This document shows positions 7,888-16,177 of a stretch of 64,000 nt of DNA, piece by piece (the first letter of the stretch is position 1; every line of letters begins with the position of its first letter). A program made the translations under genes and the position numbers. The notes under the pieces are model-generated. The model was not told where the DNA came from. It saw only the letters and a program-made list of their open reading frames with translations, and searched no databases. The stretch lies in assembly GCA_050251035.1 (NCBI GenBank), contig JBFWNN010000024.1, positions 1 through 64,000 of the forward strand. Direction: 5' to 3'. This DNA comes from Taklimakanibacter sp050251035. Its GTDB lineage: Bacteria > Pseudomonadota > Alphaproteobacteria > Rhizobiales > Aestuariivirgaceae.

Positions 7888-8895
7888 ATGACGGGTATGG
7901 TAGGTGTTTCTGATCGCAGAGGAGCGCCGCGCATCTTGGCCGGCAGTCGACTTATGACCTTTGTCTTGTCACTCCTCTTGCTTCTCCTGGGTCCTGCGGC
8001 GGCCCTCGCGCAAAGCAAGACAATAGCGGTCAGCTTTCCGAACTATTCCAAGCAGGGCGCGGTGATCGCGACCTTGGAGCAAGCCAAGAAGCGTGGAAGC
8101 GAACTCGGCTATACCGTGGTCCTCGACGACCCGGGCGATGATCTCAACAGGCAGGTGAACACCATCAAGACGTGGATTGCGCAGAAGGTCCCCGTGATCA
8201 TCGCGGTCGCGCTCAATCCTGAGGTCTTCGAGGGCCTGGCAAAAGAGGCCCGCGATGCGGGGACCGTCTGGATCACCTACGCCGCGAAACTGAAGAACCA
8301 GGACGCCACGGTCGGTTTTGGACTTTATGAACCCGCTCTCGATTTGGGCAAGCATGCGGGCACATGGATCAAGGATAATCTCGGCGATCAGGCGGAGGTC
8401 GCCATTCTCGGATTCGAGAAGGGGGCCTGGGGTCAGAAGCGGGCCAATGGCCTCAAGGACGGATTGCGGGCCGTGGTTCCCAATGTGAAGATCGTGGCAG
8501 AACAGGATGCAGTTTCGCCGGCCGAGGGACTCGACGTGACGCGCACGATCTTGCAAGCCCATCCCAAGGTCAATGTCATCCTGGCGGTCGTCGATCCGGC
8601 TGCCGAAGGCGCCTACAAGGCTTGGGTCAATTCTGGCCGTGACAAGTCCGATCCGAAGGCTTTCATCGGCGGTCTCGACGGCAGCGTCACGGCGTTGCGC
8701 CTCTTGCGTGACGGCAATACCGTGTATCGCGCCTCCATGGCGATCCCGCTGATCGACCTTGGGAATGCCATGGCCGAACTGGCCAACGACATCGTCAGCG
8801 GCTCCAATCCGGGCGACCGCATGGTGCCCATGGTACTGGTGACGAGCGGTTCGCCTTTGGCCCAGGAATATCTGGAGCAGCAAGGCGCCAAGTGA
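7888..8895 (+). CDS. CUT2-type ABC transporter substrate-binding protein
   Basis: 335 residues, periplasmic. A long N-terminal basic and hydrophobic signal region precedes the cleavage-like ALAQ-SK around residues 40-44, followed by a Peripla_BP_4 (ribose-binding-like) domain: TIAVSFPNYSKQGAVIATLEQ, then VPVIIAVALNPEVF, then GGLDGSVTALRLL. ATG 7888 follows GGAGGA at a spacing of seven; a TTG 18 bases upstream is less likely. It is the first gene of an importer with the ATPase (8915) and permease (10420). The ligand is not recognisable; amidase and hydrolase neighbours suggest an amide or cyclic compound rather than a sugar. Confidence 0.88.
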   Translation: MTGMVGVSDRRGAPRILAGSRLMTFVLSLLLLLLGPAAALAQSKTIAVSFPNYSKQGAVIATLEQAKKRGSELGYTVVLDDPGDDLNRQVNTIKTWIAQKVPVIIAVALNPEVFEGLAKEARDAGTVWITYAAKLKNQDATVGFGLYEPALDLGKHAGTWIKDNLGDQAEVAILGFEKGAWGQKRANGLKDGLRAVVPNVKIVAEQDAVSPAEGLDVTRTILQAHPKVNVILAVVDPAAEGAYKAWVNSGRDKSDPKAFIGGLDGSVTALRLLRDGNTVYRASMAIPLIDLGNAMAELANDIVSGSNPGDRMVPMVLVTSGSPLAQEYLEQQGAK

Positions 8896-8914
8896 AGCCG
8901 CCGGAGGTCTGACG

Positions 8915-10402
8915 GTGCCGTTTGCAGTCGAGGGCCTGAGCAAAGCGTTCTACAGCAATATCGTTCTCGACAACGTGGATCTCGCCGTTGCAGATGGCGA
9001 GATCCACGCCCTTCTCGGCGCGAACGGCGCTGGAAAATCCACCCTGATCAAATGCATCTCGGGCGCGCAGGCGCCGGATGCCGGCGCCATCGTCCTGGGC
9101 GCGGACCGGCATAACCGGCTCACGCCCAAGCAGGCGCAAAGGGAGGGCGTCTGCGTCGTCCATCAGGATCCGACGCTCGCCCAAAGCTTGAATGTGACCG
9201 ACAACGTCTTTCTGGGAACAGAGATCCGAATTGGGCCGTTCGTGCGTCACCGCCGGCAACGCGCGCAGGTGCGGCGCTGGCTGGATCTGCTGGATGTTCG
9301 AGCGACGCCAGGCGCAACCCTGAAGGATCTGAGCAGTGCCGAATTGCAGATCGTCGAGATCATACGAGCACTCAGGCAAACCCCGAAAATGCTCATCCTC
9401 GACGAGCCCACGGCGTCGCTGACCACGGAGGAAGCGGAGCAACTGGGCAATTATCTCCGGCAACTCAAAGGCCAAAGAATACCCATACTGTATGTGACCC
9501 ACAGGCTGGGCGAAGTGTTCTCGTTGTCCGACCGAGTAAGCGTTCTGCGCGACGGACGGATTGTCCATTCGGGCCGCACGGCCGATACGAACGAAGAGGC
9601 GCTCGTCGAGGCCATACTCGGCCGCAAGATCGAGAACCGCGGCGCCGTCACGAGACCACCGGCACGAGAGGATCGGCCCCTGTTGCGCGTGCGCGGACTC
9701 TGCGGGGCGGCAATCGGCCCGGTCGATCTGGATGTGAAAGCCGGTGAAATTCTCGGCATTTACGGGCTGACCGGCAGCGGGCGGACCGAATTGCTGGAGG
9801 CGCTTTTTGGAGCCGACTCGTCGCTGGCGGGGACGGTCGCGATAGACGGCCGCCAGATCTCCTTGAGGTCACCGCGGGCCGCGGTCGCCAGCGGCATCGT
9901 CCTGGTTCCATCGGACCGTCAGCGCAAGAGCGTCCTGCGCACCATGGCGGCAATCGACAACATGCTCATCCCCCGGCTTGGCGCCATCGCCTGGAACGGC
10001 GTGCGCGACAAATCCCATGAAAGGCGGCGCTTCGACGATGTCGCGCGGCGACTGGACCTGCAACCGCCGACGCCAGAGGAGTCGGCACAGCGGTTTTCGG
10101 GCGGCAACCAGCAGAAGCTCGTGATCGGCCGGTGGTTGCAGCCCGGCGACAAGTTCCGGCTTCTCATGATGGACGAGCCCACGCAAGGCGTCGATGTCGG
10201 CGCGCGCAGCGGACTTTACGCCGCACTCCGCAACTTCGTTGCCGATGGCACGGCCAGTGCCCTCGTGACGTCCTCGGAGCCTTCGGAACTGATCCAGCTC
10301 GCACACCGCGTCGTCGTTCTCGTCGACGGTCGTATACGGGCGGAATTCACCGGCGATGACATCACCGAAGCGAACTTGTTGAAGGCGGCACAGCGCAGTT
10401 GA
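8915..10402 (+). CDS. CUT2-type ABC transporter ATP-binding protein (two ABC domains)
   Basis: 495 residues, RbsA/MglA-like. Domain 1 has Walker A GANGAGKST (35-43), the signature LSSAELQIVEI and Walker B ILDEPTASLT. Domain 2 has the usual relaxed P loop GLTGSGRTEL, the signature FSGGNQQKLVIGRW and MMDEPTQGVD. The start is GTG with GGAGG eight bases upstream, 19 bases after the binding-protein stop. Only one permease follows, so the membrane part would be a homodimer. Confidence 0.92.
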   Translation: MPFAVEGLSKAFYSNIVLDNVDLAVADGEIHALLGANGAGKSTLIKCISGAQAPDAGAIVLGADRHNRLTPKQAQREGVCVVHQDPTLAQSLNVTDNVFLGTEIRIGPFVRHRRQRAQVRRWLDLLDVRATPGATLKDLSSAELQIVEIIRALRQTPKMLILDEPTASLTTEEAEQLGNYLRQLKGQRIPILYVTHRLGEVFSLSDRVSVLRDGRIVHSGRTADTNEEALVEAILGRKIENRGAVTRPPAREDRPLLRVRGLCGAAIGPVDLDVKAGEILGIYGLTGSGRTELLEALFGADSSLAGTVAIDGRQISLRSPRAAVASGIVLVPSDRQRKSVLRTMAAIDNMLIPRLGAIAWNGVRDKSHERRRFDDVARRLDLQPPTPEESAQRFSGGNQQKLVIGRWLQPGDKFRLLMMDEPTQGVDVGARSGLYAALRNFVADGTASALVTSSEPSELIQLAHRVVVLVDGRIRAEFTGDDITEANLLKAAQRS

Positions 10403-10419
10403 CGGGAGACAAAAGATCA

Positions 10420-11478
10420 ATGAATCCGGGGATAACGCGGCCAGCGGCACTCCTGACCAGGGCCTTCAGCAGCAGAGCTGCGCCAAATACCGTGCTTTTC
10501 CTTTGCCTCATTGGGCTCGTCGCCCTGTTCTCCACTCAGTCGGAGAGCTTTCTGACCTGGTCGAACTTCAAGATTATCCTGACCAATGACGCAGCCATAG
10601 GCATCGTGGTGGCGGCATGCACCCTGCTGATCATCGCCGGCCACATCGACTTGTCGGTGGGATCGAACATGGCCTTCTCCGGCACCCTGGCGGCACTGGC
10701 CGTTGTCCACTGGGGCCTGCCTGATGGATTGGCGATGGCCATCGGAGTGATGGCCGGCATGACGGTAGGAGCTGTCAACGGACTTCTCTGCGCGCTCCTG
10801 CGGATGAACCCGATCATCGTGACGCTGGGCATGCTCAGCGTCTTGCGCGGCTTGATCCTGCTCGTCATCCCGACCGACATTTACGGACTTGGCGACCTCT
10901 TCAATTATGCCGGGAACGGCGAGATCGCAGGCATTCCCATATTGCTGATCGCGGTCGCCCTGGCCTTCGGCGCAGCCGCCGTCTTCGTAGGAGCCACCGT
11001 CTGGGGCCGGCATATTTATGCATTGGGCGTCAATCCCCAGGCAGCTTTTTTTGCGGGGTTGCCGGTACGTGGACTGCCTTTTGCCCTGTACGTTCTGACT
11101 GGCACCGCGGCGGGCAGCGCCGGCGTGCTTCTCGTGGCACGGCTTGACGGATCCTCCCCGGGGTCGGTTGGATTGCAGATGGAGTTGCAAGTCCTCACGA
11201 TCATCCTGCTCGGCGGTGTCGCATTCGCCGGCGGAACTGGCAGGATAGTGGGCGTCGTCACGGCCTGGATTTTCCTTGGCGTTCTGCGCAACGGTCTGAC
11301 TCTTTTGAATGTCACGCCCTATTTCCAGCTTGTCGTTTCAGGCTTGGCGTTGGTCCTCGCGGCGGCATTCGACTCCGTCGGCTCGACGCTGCTTCCGTGG
11401 CTGGACAGGCGGCGTGCGGTCCGGCTTCGCCTTGGTTCGCCTCCGAGGGCAAGTCACGAAGGCCCAAAGACGGAATAG
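10420..11478 (+). CDS. CUT2-type ABC transporter permease
   Basis: 352 residues, about ten membrane segments, BPD_transp_2 (RbsC-like) family. The typical TLLIIAGHIDLSVGSNMAFSG segment is near residues 62-85, and GGVAFAGGTGRIVGV lies near 264-280. ATG 10420 is chosen with GGGAG at 10404-10408; a TTG overlapping the previous stop is an alternative. It belongs to the 7888-13034 transport and amidase unit. Third codon positions use more A/T than in the second importer downstream. Confidence 0.9.
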   Translation: MNPGITRPAALLTRAFSSRAAPNTVLFLCLIGLVALFSTQSESFLTWSNFKIILTNDAAIGIVVAACTLLIIAGHIDLSVGSNMAFSGTLAALAVVHWGLPDGLAMAIGVMAGMTVGAVNGLLCALLRMNPIIVTLGMLSVLRGLILLVIPTDIYGLGDLFNYAGNGEIAGIPILLIAVALAFGAAAVFVGATVWGRHIYALGVNPQAAFFAGLPVRGLPFALYVLTGTAAGSAGVLLVARLDGSSPGSVGLQMELQVLTIILLGGVAFAGGTGRIVGVVTAWIFLGVLRNGLTLLNVTPYFQLVVSGLALVLAAAFDSVGSTLLPWLDRRRAVRLRLGSPPRASHEGPKTE

Positions 11479-11510
11479 CAGGGCCACATCGCCGGCCGGG
11501 GGAGTAGCTT

Positions 11511-13034
11511 GTGTCGAGGACAAAGAAGCAAATGGGATATTCGCCTCCGTCAAGGGCTGAGTTGGCCGCAATTGCCGGGAAGTTGGGCCTGGACGTGGAT
11601 GATCGATATCTCTCGGATATAGAACCCATCCTCGCCACCATGGCTGACGCCTTTCGTACCCTTGATGGCGTCGAATATGACCGACCTTCCCTGTATCCGC
11701 GCTACGACGTCCGCACCCCCAGCCGAAGCGAGAATGAGCTCGGCGCCTGGAGCGTGCGGATGAGGCTCGAGGGACGGCCGGACGGTCGTCTCGCCGGACG
11801 GCGCGTCGCCCTTAAGGACAATATAAGCCTCGCCGGCGTTCCCATGAGCATGGGAACCTCGGCGCTCAAGGACTATTGCCCGGACAGCGATGCCTCCATC
11901 GTGACACGCCTGCTCGACGCGGGGGCGGACATCGCCGGAAAAGCGGTCTGTGAGTATCTGGCGTTCTCCGGAAGCAACATCACCGCAGCCTCCGGTCCTG
12001 TCGAGAATCCGCGCAACCCGGGCTTCAGCACCGGCGGATCGTCGAGTGGCAGTGCTGCCCTGGTCGCCAGCGGCGAGGTGGAACTTGGCGTTGGGACAGA
12101 CCAGGCCGGTTCCGTCAGGGTGCCAGCTTCCTTCTCCGGCCTGTGCGGGATGAAGCCGACATTCGGCCTCGTCCCCTATACCGGCATTCTGGGAATCGAT
12201 GCGACGATCGATCATGTCGGTCTTCTGACCAAGCGCGCTGCCCAGAATGCCGAGTGGCTGGAGGTGCTCGCTGGCCCGGACAACCTGGATCATCGCTATT
12301 CCGGCCCGATGCGTGTCAGCTCCGCTCATGCCATCGGCAAGGATATAGCAGGCTTGAGGATCGGTGTGCTTGACGAAGGCTTCGCCCACGCCAACACCGA
12401 GCCCGACGTCGACAAACTCGTCCGGAAGGCGGTTGCACGTCTTGCCGAACTTGGAACGCGGCCGCAGCGCATCTCCATACCCTGGCATCGAACCGCATCG
12501 GCGATCTGGTCGTCTATCGCGCTGGAGGGCGCGTTTCACGGCCTGACAAGCGGACATGGTGCGCCATCCGGCTCCGAGCACCAGGTTCCGCTGACACTGA
12601 TGGATGCGGTAGACAAGCTCATGGCCCATGCCGATGACTTCGCCGACACTCTGAAGGTGAGCCTGATCATGGGTGGCTATGCGGCCGACAGATACCGAGG
12701 CCGGTACTACGCCAAAGCGCGAAACCTTCGCCCTCGCCTGAAAGCGGCCTATGATGACGCTCTATCGCAGGTCGATCTGCTCATCATGCCAACGACGCCA
12801 ATGAAGGCGACACGAATGCCATCGCGGGACGCGCCGGTCAGCGAGCGCCTCACCCATTGCTGGGAAATGAACGCCAATACATGCCCGTTCAATTTGACGG
12901 GACACCCGGCTCTCTCCATCCCGTGCGGTGCGAGCGACGGTCGCCCAGTCGGCATGATGCTGGTCGGACGTCATTTCGACGAAGCCCTGCTCTACCAGGT
13001 GGCGCACGCCTTCGAGACCTCACATGAGGGTTAG
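11511..13034 (+). CDS. amidase (amidase-signature family)
   Basis: 507 residues. The Ser-cisSer-Lys triad is visible: Lys102 in VALKDN, the GGSSSGS loop at 175-181 and the nucleophile Ser201 in GTDQAGSVRVP. The usual GTDTGGS is GTDQAGS, as in several uncharacterised amidase subgroups. It hydrolyses a carboxamide, most likely of the compound imported by the preceding ABC system. The start is GTG with GGGGGAG at good spacing; an ATG seven codons later is possible. Cytoplasmic, no signal peptide. Confidence 0.9.
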   Translation: MSRTKKQMGYSPPSRAELAAIAGKLGLDVDDRYLSDIEPILATMADAFRTLDGVEYDRPSLYPRYDVRTPSRSENELGAWSVRMRLEGRPDGRLAGRRVALKDNISLAGVPMSMGTSALKDYCPDSDASIVTRLLDAGADIAGKAVCEYLAFSGSNITAASGPVENPRNPGFSTGGSSSGSAALVASGEVELGVGTDQAGSVRVPASFSGLCGMKPTFGLVPYTGILGIDATIDHVGLLTKRAAQNAEWLEVLAGPDNLDHRYSGPMRVSSAHAIGKDIAGLRIGVLDEGFAHANTEPDVDKLVRKAVARLAELGTRPQRISIPWHRTASAIWSSIALEGAFHGLTSGHGAPSGSEHQVPLTLMDAVDKLMAHADDFADTLKVSLIMGGYAADRYRGRYYAKARNLRPRLKAAYDDALSQVDLLIMPTTPMKATRMPSRDAPVSERLTHCWEMNANTCPFNLTGHPALSIPCGASDGRPVGMMLVGRHFDEALLYQVAHAFETSHEG

Positions 13035-13253
13035 GCGAAACACCGTGTCATTATTGCAGCGGCGGAACCGCTGGGATAACCTTCCTGTCCAAACAAAGAT
13101 GTTCAACCTCGACGATTCGGATCTCACGCATGCGCGGGTTGCTTGTTCTATTGGGCAGTCTGCTCGTGCATCTCGGCCAGGGAATCCCGTTCCTGCACAG
13201 CAACCCAGCAAAATCGGCCGGCCGAGCCGCCTCAGCCTTGCGAGGAATCAGAC

Positions 13254-14006
13254 ATGACCCGGCTAACGTCGCACATCATGAGAGCGAAAGGCCCGCTGTA
13301 TGTGCGGGTAAAAAATTACATTCTCAATGAAATCGGCAGCGGCAACATGAAGGCCGGCGATCGCATTCCCACGGAGGTCGATCTCGTCGGCCTGCTGGGC
13401 GTATCGCGAATGACGATTCACCGGGCGCTTCGTGAACTCCAAGCAGATGAGGTTATCGTCCGCACGCCCGGCGCGGGGACGTTCGTGGCCGATCGTCGGC
13501 CGCAGGCTACGCTCCTGGCCATACGCAATATCGCTGAGGAAATCGCCGAGGACGGCCACAGCCATTCGAGCGATGTCATGGCCCTCGAAAGCCGCAAGCC
13601 CAGCCGCATCGTGGCCAAGGAGCTTGGAATCAACGAAAGCCAGGATGTGTTTCATTCGGTTGTCGTGCATCGCCGGGATGGACTGCCGGTTCAGTATGAA
13701 GAACGGTTCGTCCTGCCGCGGATCGCCCCCGACTATCTGCAGCAGGATTTCACCAGGATGACCACCTATGAATATCTCCATGCCCGCAGTCCCATGACCG
13801 AAGTCGAGCAGATATTGAGCGCCATCCTCCCCGATGCGGCGATACAATCCTGCATGAATATCGACGAGAACATGCCATGTCTGCTGCTTGCGCGGCGAAC
13901 CTGGAACGGCAACGTCGCCACAAGCACAAACCGCTTTGTTTATCCTGGGTCACGCTATCAGCTCGGCGGGCGCTACAAGCTGACGTCGGACGACAGATTC
14001 GGGTAG
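13254..14006 (+). CDS. GntR-family regulator, HutC subfamily (UTRA domain)
   Basis: 250 residues: winged HTH at about 15-80 (PLYVRVKNYILNEIGSG, IPTEVDLVGLLGVSRMTIHRALREL, GTFVADRR) followed by a UTRA ligand domain (FHSVVVHRRDGLPVQYEERFV). The ATG at 13254 follows AGGA; the frame is open further upstream but lacks a good start. UTRA regulators usually sense the substrate or intermediate of the adjacent pathway, so this is the likely local repressor of 6733-13034, acting at the TGTA sites at 6652, 7730 and 7827. The 219 bases before it contain a short CAGCGG/CCGCTG hairpin (13057-13073) and no gene. Confidence 0.9.
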   Translation: MTRLTSHIMRAKGPLYVRVKNYILNEIGSGNMKAGDRIPTEVDLVGLLGVSRMTIHRALRELQADEVIVRTPGAGTFVADRRPQATLLAIRNIAEEIAEDGHSHSSDVMALESRKPSRIVAKELGINESQDVFHSVVVHRRDGLPVQYEERFVLPRIAPDYLQQDFTRMTTYEYLHARSPMTEVEQILSAILPDAAIQSCMNIDENMPCLLLARRTWNGNVATSTNRFVYPGSRYQLGGRYKLTSDDRFG

Positions 14007-14139
14007 TTTCAGGCGTTCATCCACCACTTGCGCACCGCTAAATTTCTCCATCAGCGCCGCGGTTCCTATACGGACCGTTCAGGAGACTGTTGAATCACGC
14101 CGCGCAACAGGCATAGTACGGGGGAAAACGGGAGGCTCC

Positions 14140-15054
14140 ATGAAGCTCGGCATATTGACGGCTCCCTTTCCGGAGACGCCGCTCGGCGATGTTGCCCAAT
14201 GGGCAAGCGCCTCGGGCTTCGAGGCGCTCGAAATCGCCTGCTGGCCGAAGTCCGAAGGCCCCACCCGCCGCTATGCCGGAACGAGCCATGTCGACGTCGC
14301 CGGCCTCTCGACCGCGCAAGCCGAGGACATCACCGCCGCGCTTGCCCATAAGGGCCTCACAATCTCGGCGCTCGGCTATTATCCGAACCCGCTCCATCCC
14401 GATCTCGCGCACCGACAGGCGGTCATCGACCACCTGAAGAAGGTGATCGTGGCCGCCGGCCGCATGGGTGTCGGGCTGGTCAATACCTTCTGCGGCGGCA
14501 ATGCGTCGAAGCATATCGACGACAACTGGAAGGAAGCGGTGAAGGTCTGGCCGGATATCATCGCCCATGCGCGCGACAACAATGTCAGGCTCGCCTTCGA
14601 GAACTGCCCGATGATCTTCAGCTATGACGAATGGCCGGGTGGGCACAATATCGCCTACTCGCCCTATGTCTGGCGGCGCATCCTCGAAACCTGGGATGGC
14701 GCCATCGGGATGAATTTCGATCCCTCGCATCTCGTCCTGCAGATGATCGACCAGGCGCGCTTCATCCGCGAGTTCGGGCCGCATATGTTTCATGTCCACG
14801 CCAAGGACCTGATGATCGACCGGGACGGGCTCTATGAGCGCGGCATACTCTCGGCCGGCATGGGCTGGCAGGTCCCGCGCATGCCGGGCCTGGGCGATGT
14901 CGATTGGAGCGTGATATTCTCGGGTCTCTATCGCGCCGGCTATGATGGGTCGGTCATCATCGAGCACGAGGACCGCAAGTTCGAGGGCAGCGACACGGCG
15001 ATCAAGCGCGGCTTCCTGCTGGCGCGCGACGTGCTGCGACCATTCGTGAAGTAA
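14140..15054 (+). CDS. sugar phosphate isomerase/epimerase family protein (AP endonuclease 2-like TIM barrel)
   Basis: 304 residues, xylose-isomerase-like TIM barrel. Likely metal ligands are in RLAFENCPM (about 148-156), GMNFDPSHLVLQ (190-201), MFHVHAKDLM (217-226) and VIIEHEDRKF (274-283). GGGAGG precedes the ATG. It stands 31 bases before the binding-protein gene of a CUT2 importer, so it probably isomerises or dehydrates the imported polyol or sugar derivative. The specific substrate cannot be told. Confidence 0.85.
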   Translation: MKLGILTAPFPETPLGDVAQWASASGFEALEIACWPKSEGPTRRYAGTSHVDVAGLSTAQAEDITAALAHKGLTISALGYYPNPLHPDLAHRQAVIDHLKKVIVAAGRMGVGLVNTFCGGNASKHIDDNWKEAVKVWPDIIAHARDNNVRLAFENCPMIFSYDEWPGGHNIAYSPYVWRRILETWDGAIGMNFDPSHLVLQMIDQARFIREFGPHMFHVHAKDLMIDRDGLYERGILSAGMGWQVPRMPGLGDVDWSVIFSGLYRAGYDGSVIIEHEDRKFEGSDTAIKRGFLLARDVLRPFVK

Positions 15055-15085
15055 GATGGACCATTTGGGAGGAAAGGAAACAGCA

Positions 15086-16120
15086 ATGCCAAAAGTCAGA
15101 AATCTGAAGATGCTTCTCGCCGGCGCCGCCCTGGTGGCGTCGGCGGTCGCCGCCGCGGCCCAAGGCAATTTCACCATCGGCGTGTCCAATACCGTGCAGG
15201 GCAATGGCTGGCGCGAAGAGATGATCTGCGCCATCAAGGCCCAGGCGCTCGCCTCGGGCAAGGTCGCCAAGCTCAATATCGCGCATCGCAACACCGATGC
15301 CGCCGGTCAGCTCGAGGATATCCGCAACCTCATCAGCGCCAAAGTGAACGCCATCGTCGTCAACCCGGCGGATCCGGCCGGCATCAAGGCGGCGCTCGAG
15401 GAAGCGACCAAAGCCGGCATCGTGGTCGTCGCCGTCGACCAGACGGTGACCGAGCCCACCGCCTATATCATCTCCAACAACCAGGAGCATTATGCCTATC
15501 TCGGCGCCAAGTGGCTGTTCGAGACCCTGGGCGGCAAGGGCGACGTCGTCTATATGCGCGGCGCCGCCGGCGCCTCCGCCGACAGCGACCGCGACGAGGG
15601 CTTCAAGAAGGCGCTGGCCGAGTTCCCCGAGATCAAGGTGGCGCATGAGGTGTTCACCGGCTGGCAGCAGGACCAAGGCAAGCAGCAGATCCTCGACTTC
15701 ATCGCGACCGGCACGCCGTTCAGCGGCATCTGGACGTCGGGCATCGACAATGTGATCGTCGATGCGCTGGTCGAATCGCAGACACCCCTGGTGCCGGTCG
15801 TCGGCGCCGACAATGCGGGCTTCGTCGGCCAGCTCAACTCGGTCGAGGGCCTGAAAGGCGCCGCGGTCACCAATCCGGGCTCGATCGGCGGCGCCGGCAT
15901 CACCCTGGCGCTGCAGATCCTCGAAGGCCAGAAGCCGGCGCAGCAGACGGTGCTGGTCGAGCCGCAGCTCTGGGAGAATGTCACCGATGACGGAAAGGCC
16001 AAGCTCAAGGCCGCGGCCGATCCCTCCCTCAGCCCGGAATGGCCGGTCAGCATATCGATCCCCGACTGGACCACCTATACGAAAGAGCAGATCGTCGCCT
16101 GCAAAGGCCCGGGCGAGTAA
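15086..16120 (+). CDS. CUT2-type ABC transporter substrate-binding protein
   Basis: 344 residues with a signal peptide of about 22 residues ending ASAVAAAAQG, then a Peripla_BP_4 domain (FTIGVSNTVQGNGWREEM, AIVVNPADPAGIKAAL, GIWTSGIDNVIVDAL). Two cysteines in the mature part (near residues 46 and 339) could form a disulfide. ATG 15086 is chosen because GGGAGGAAAGG precedes it and it begins the signal peptide; an ATG 30 bases upstream has neither. A strong hairpin follows the stop. Ligand unknown, probably a sugar or polyol. Confidence 0.9.
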   Translation: MPKVRNLKMLLAGAALVASAVAAAAQGNFTIGVSNTVQGNGWREEMICAIKAQALASGKVAKLNIAHRNTDAAGQLEDIRNLISAKVNAIVVNPADPAGIKAALEEATKAGIVVVAVDQTVTEPTAYIISNNQEHYAYLGAKWLFETLGGKGDVVYMRGAAGASADSDRDEGFKKALAEFPEIKVAHEVFTGWQQDQGKQQILDFIATGTPFSGIWTSGIDNVIVDALVESQTPLVPVVGADNAGFVGQLNSVEGLKGAAVTNPGSIGGAGITLALQILEGQKPAQQTVLVEPQLWENVTDDGKAKLKAAADPSLSPEWPVSISIPDWTTYTKEQIVACKGPGE

Positions 16121-16130
16121 GTGCCGTCTG

Positions 16131-16159
16131 CATGAGCGGGAGCATCGTTCCCGCTCATG
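16131..16159 (+). repeat. perfect 11-bp stem-loop after the binding-protein gene
   Basis: CATGAGCGGGA (16131-16141) and TCCCGCTCATG (16149-16159) are perfectly complementary around a 7-base loop. No T tract follows, so it is a poor intrinsic terminator; an mRNA-stabilising or attenuating element that raises binding-protein levels over ATPase and permease is more likely. Its 3' arm contains an in-frame ATG for the next gene, another reason to prefer the start at 16178. Confidence 0.75.
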
Positions 16160-16177
16160 CTTCACTCTCGACTTCCG

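Noticed and set aside
13057..13073. Intrinsic terminator after the amidase
   Set aside because: CAGCGG/CCGCTG forms only a 6-bp stem and no T tract follows.
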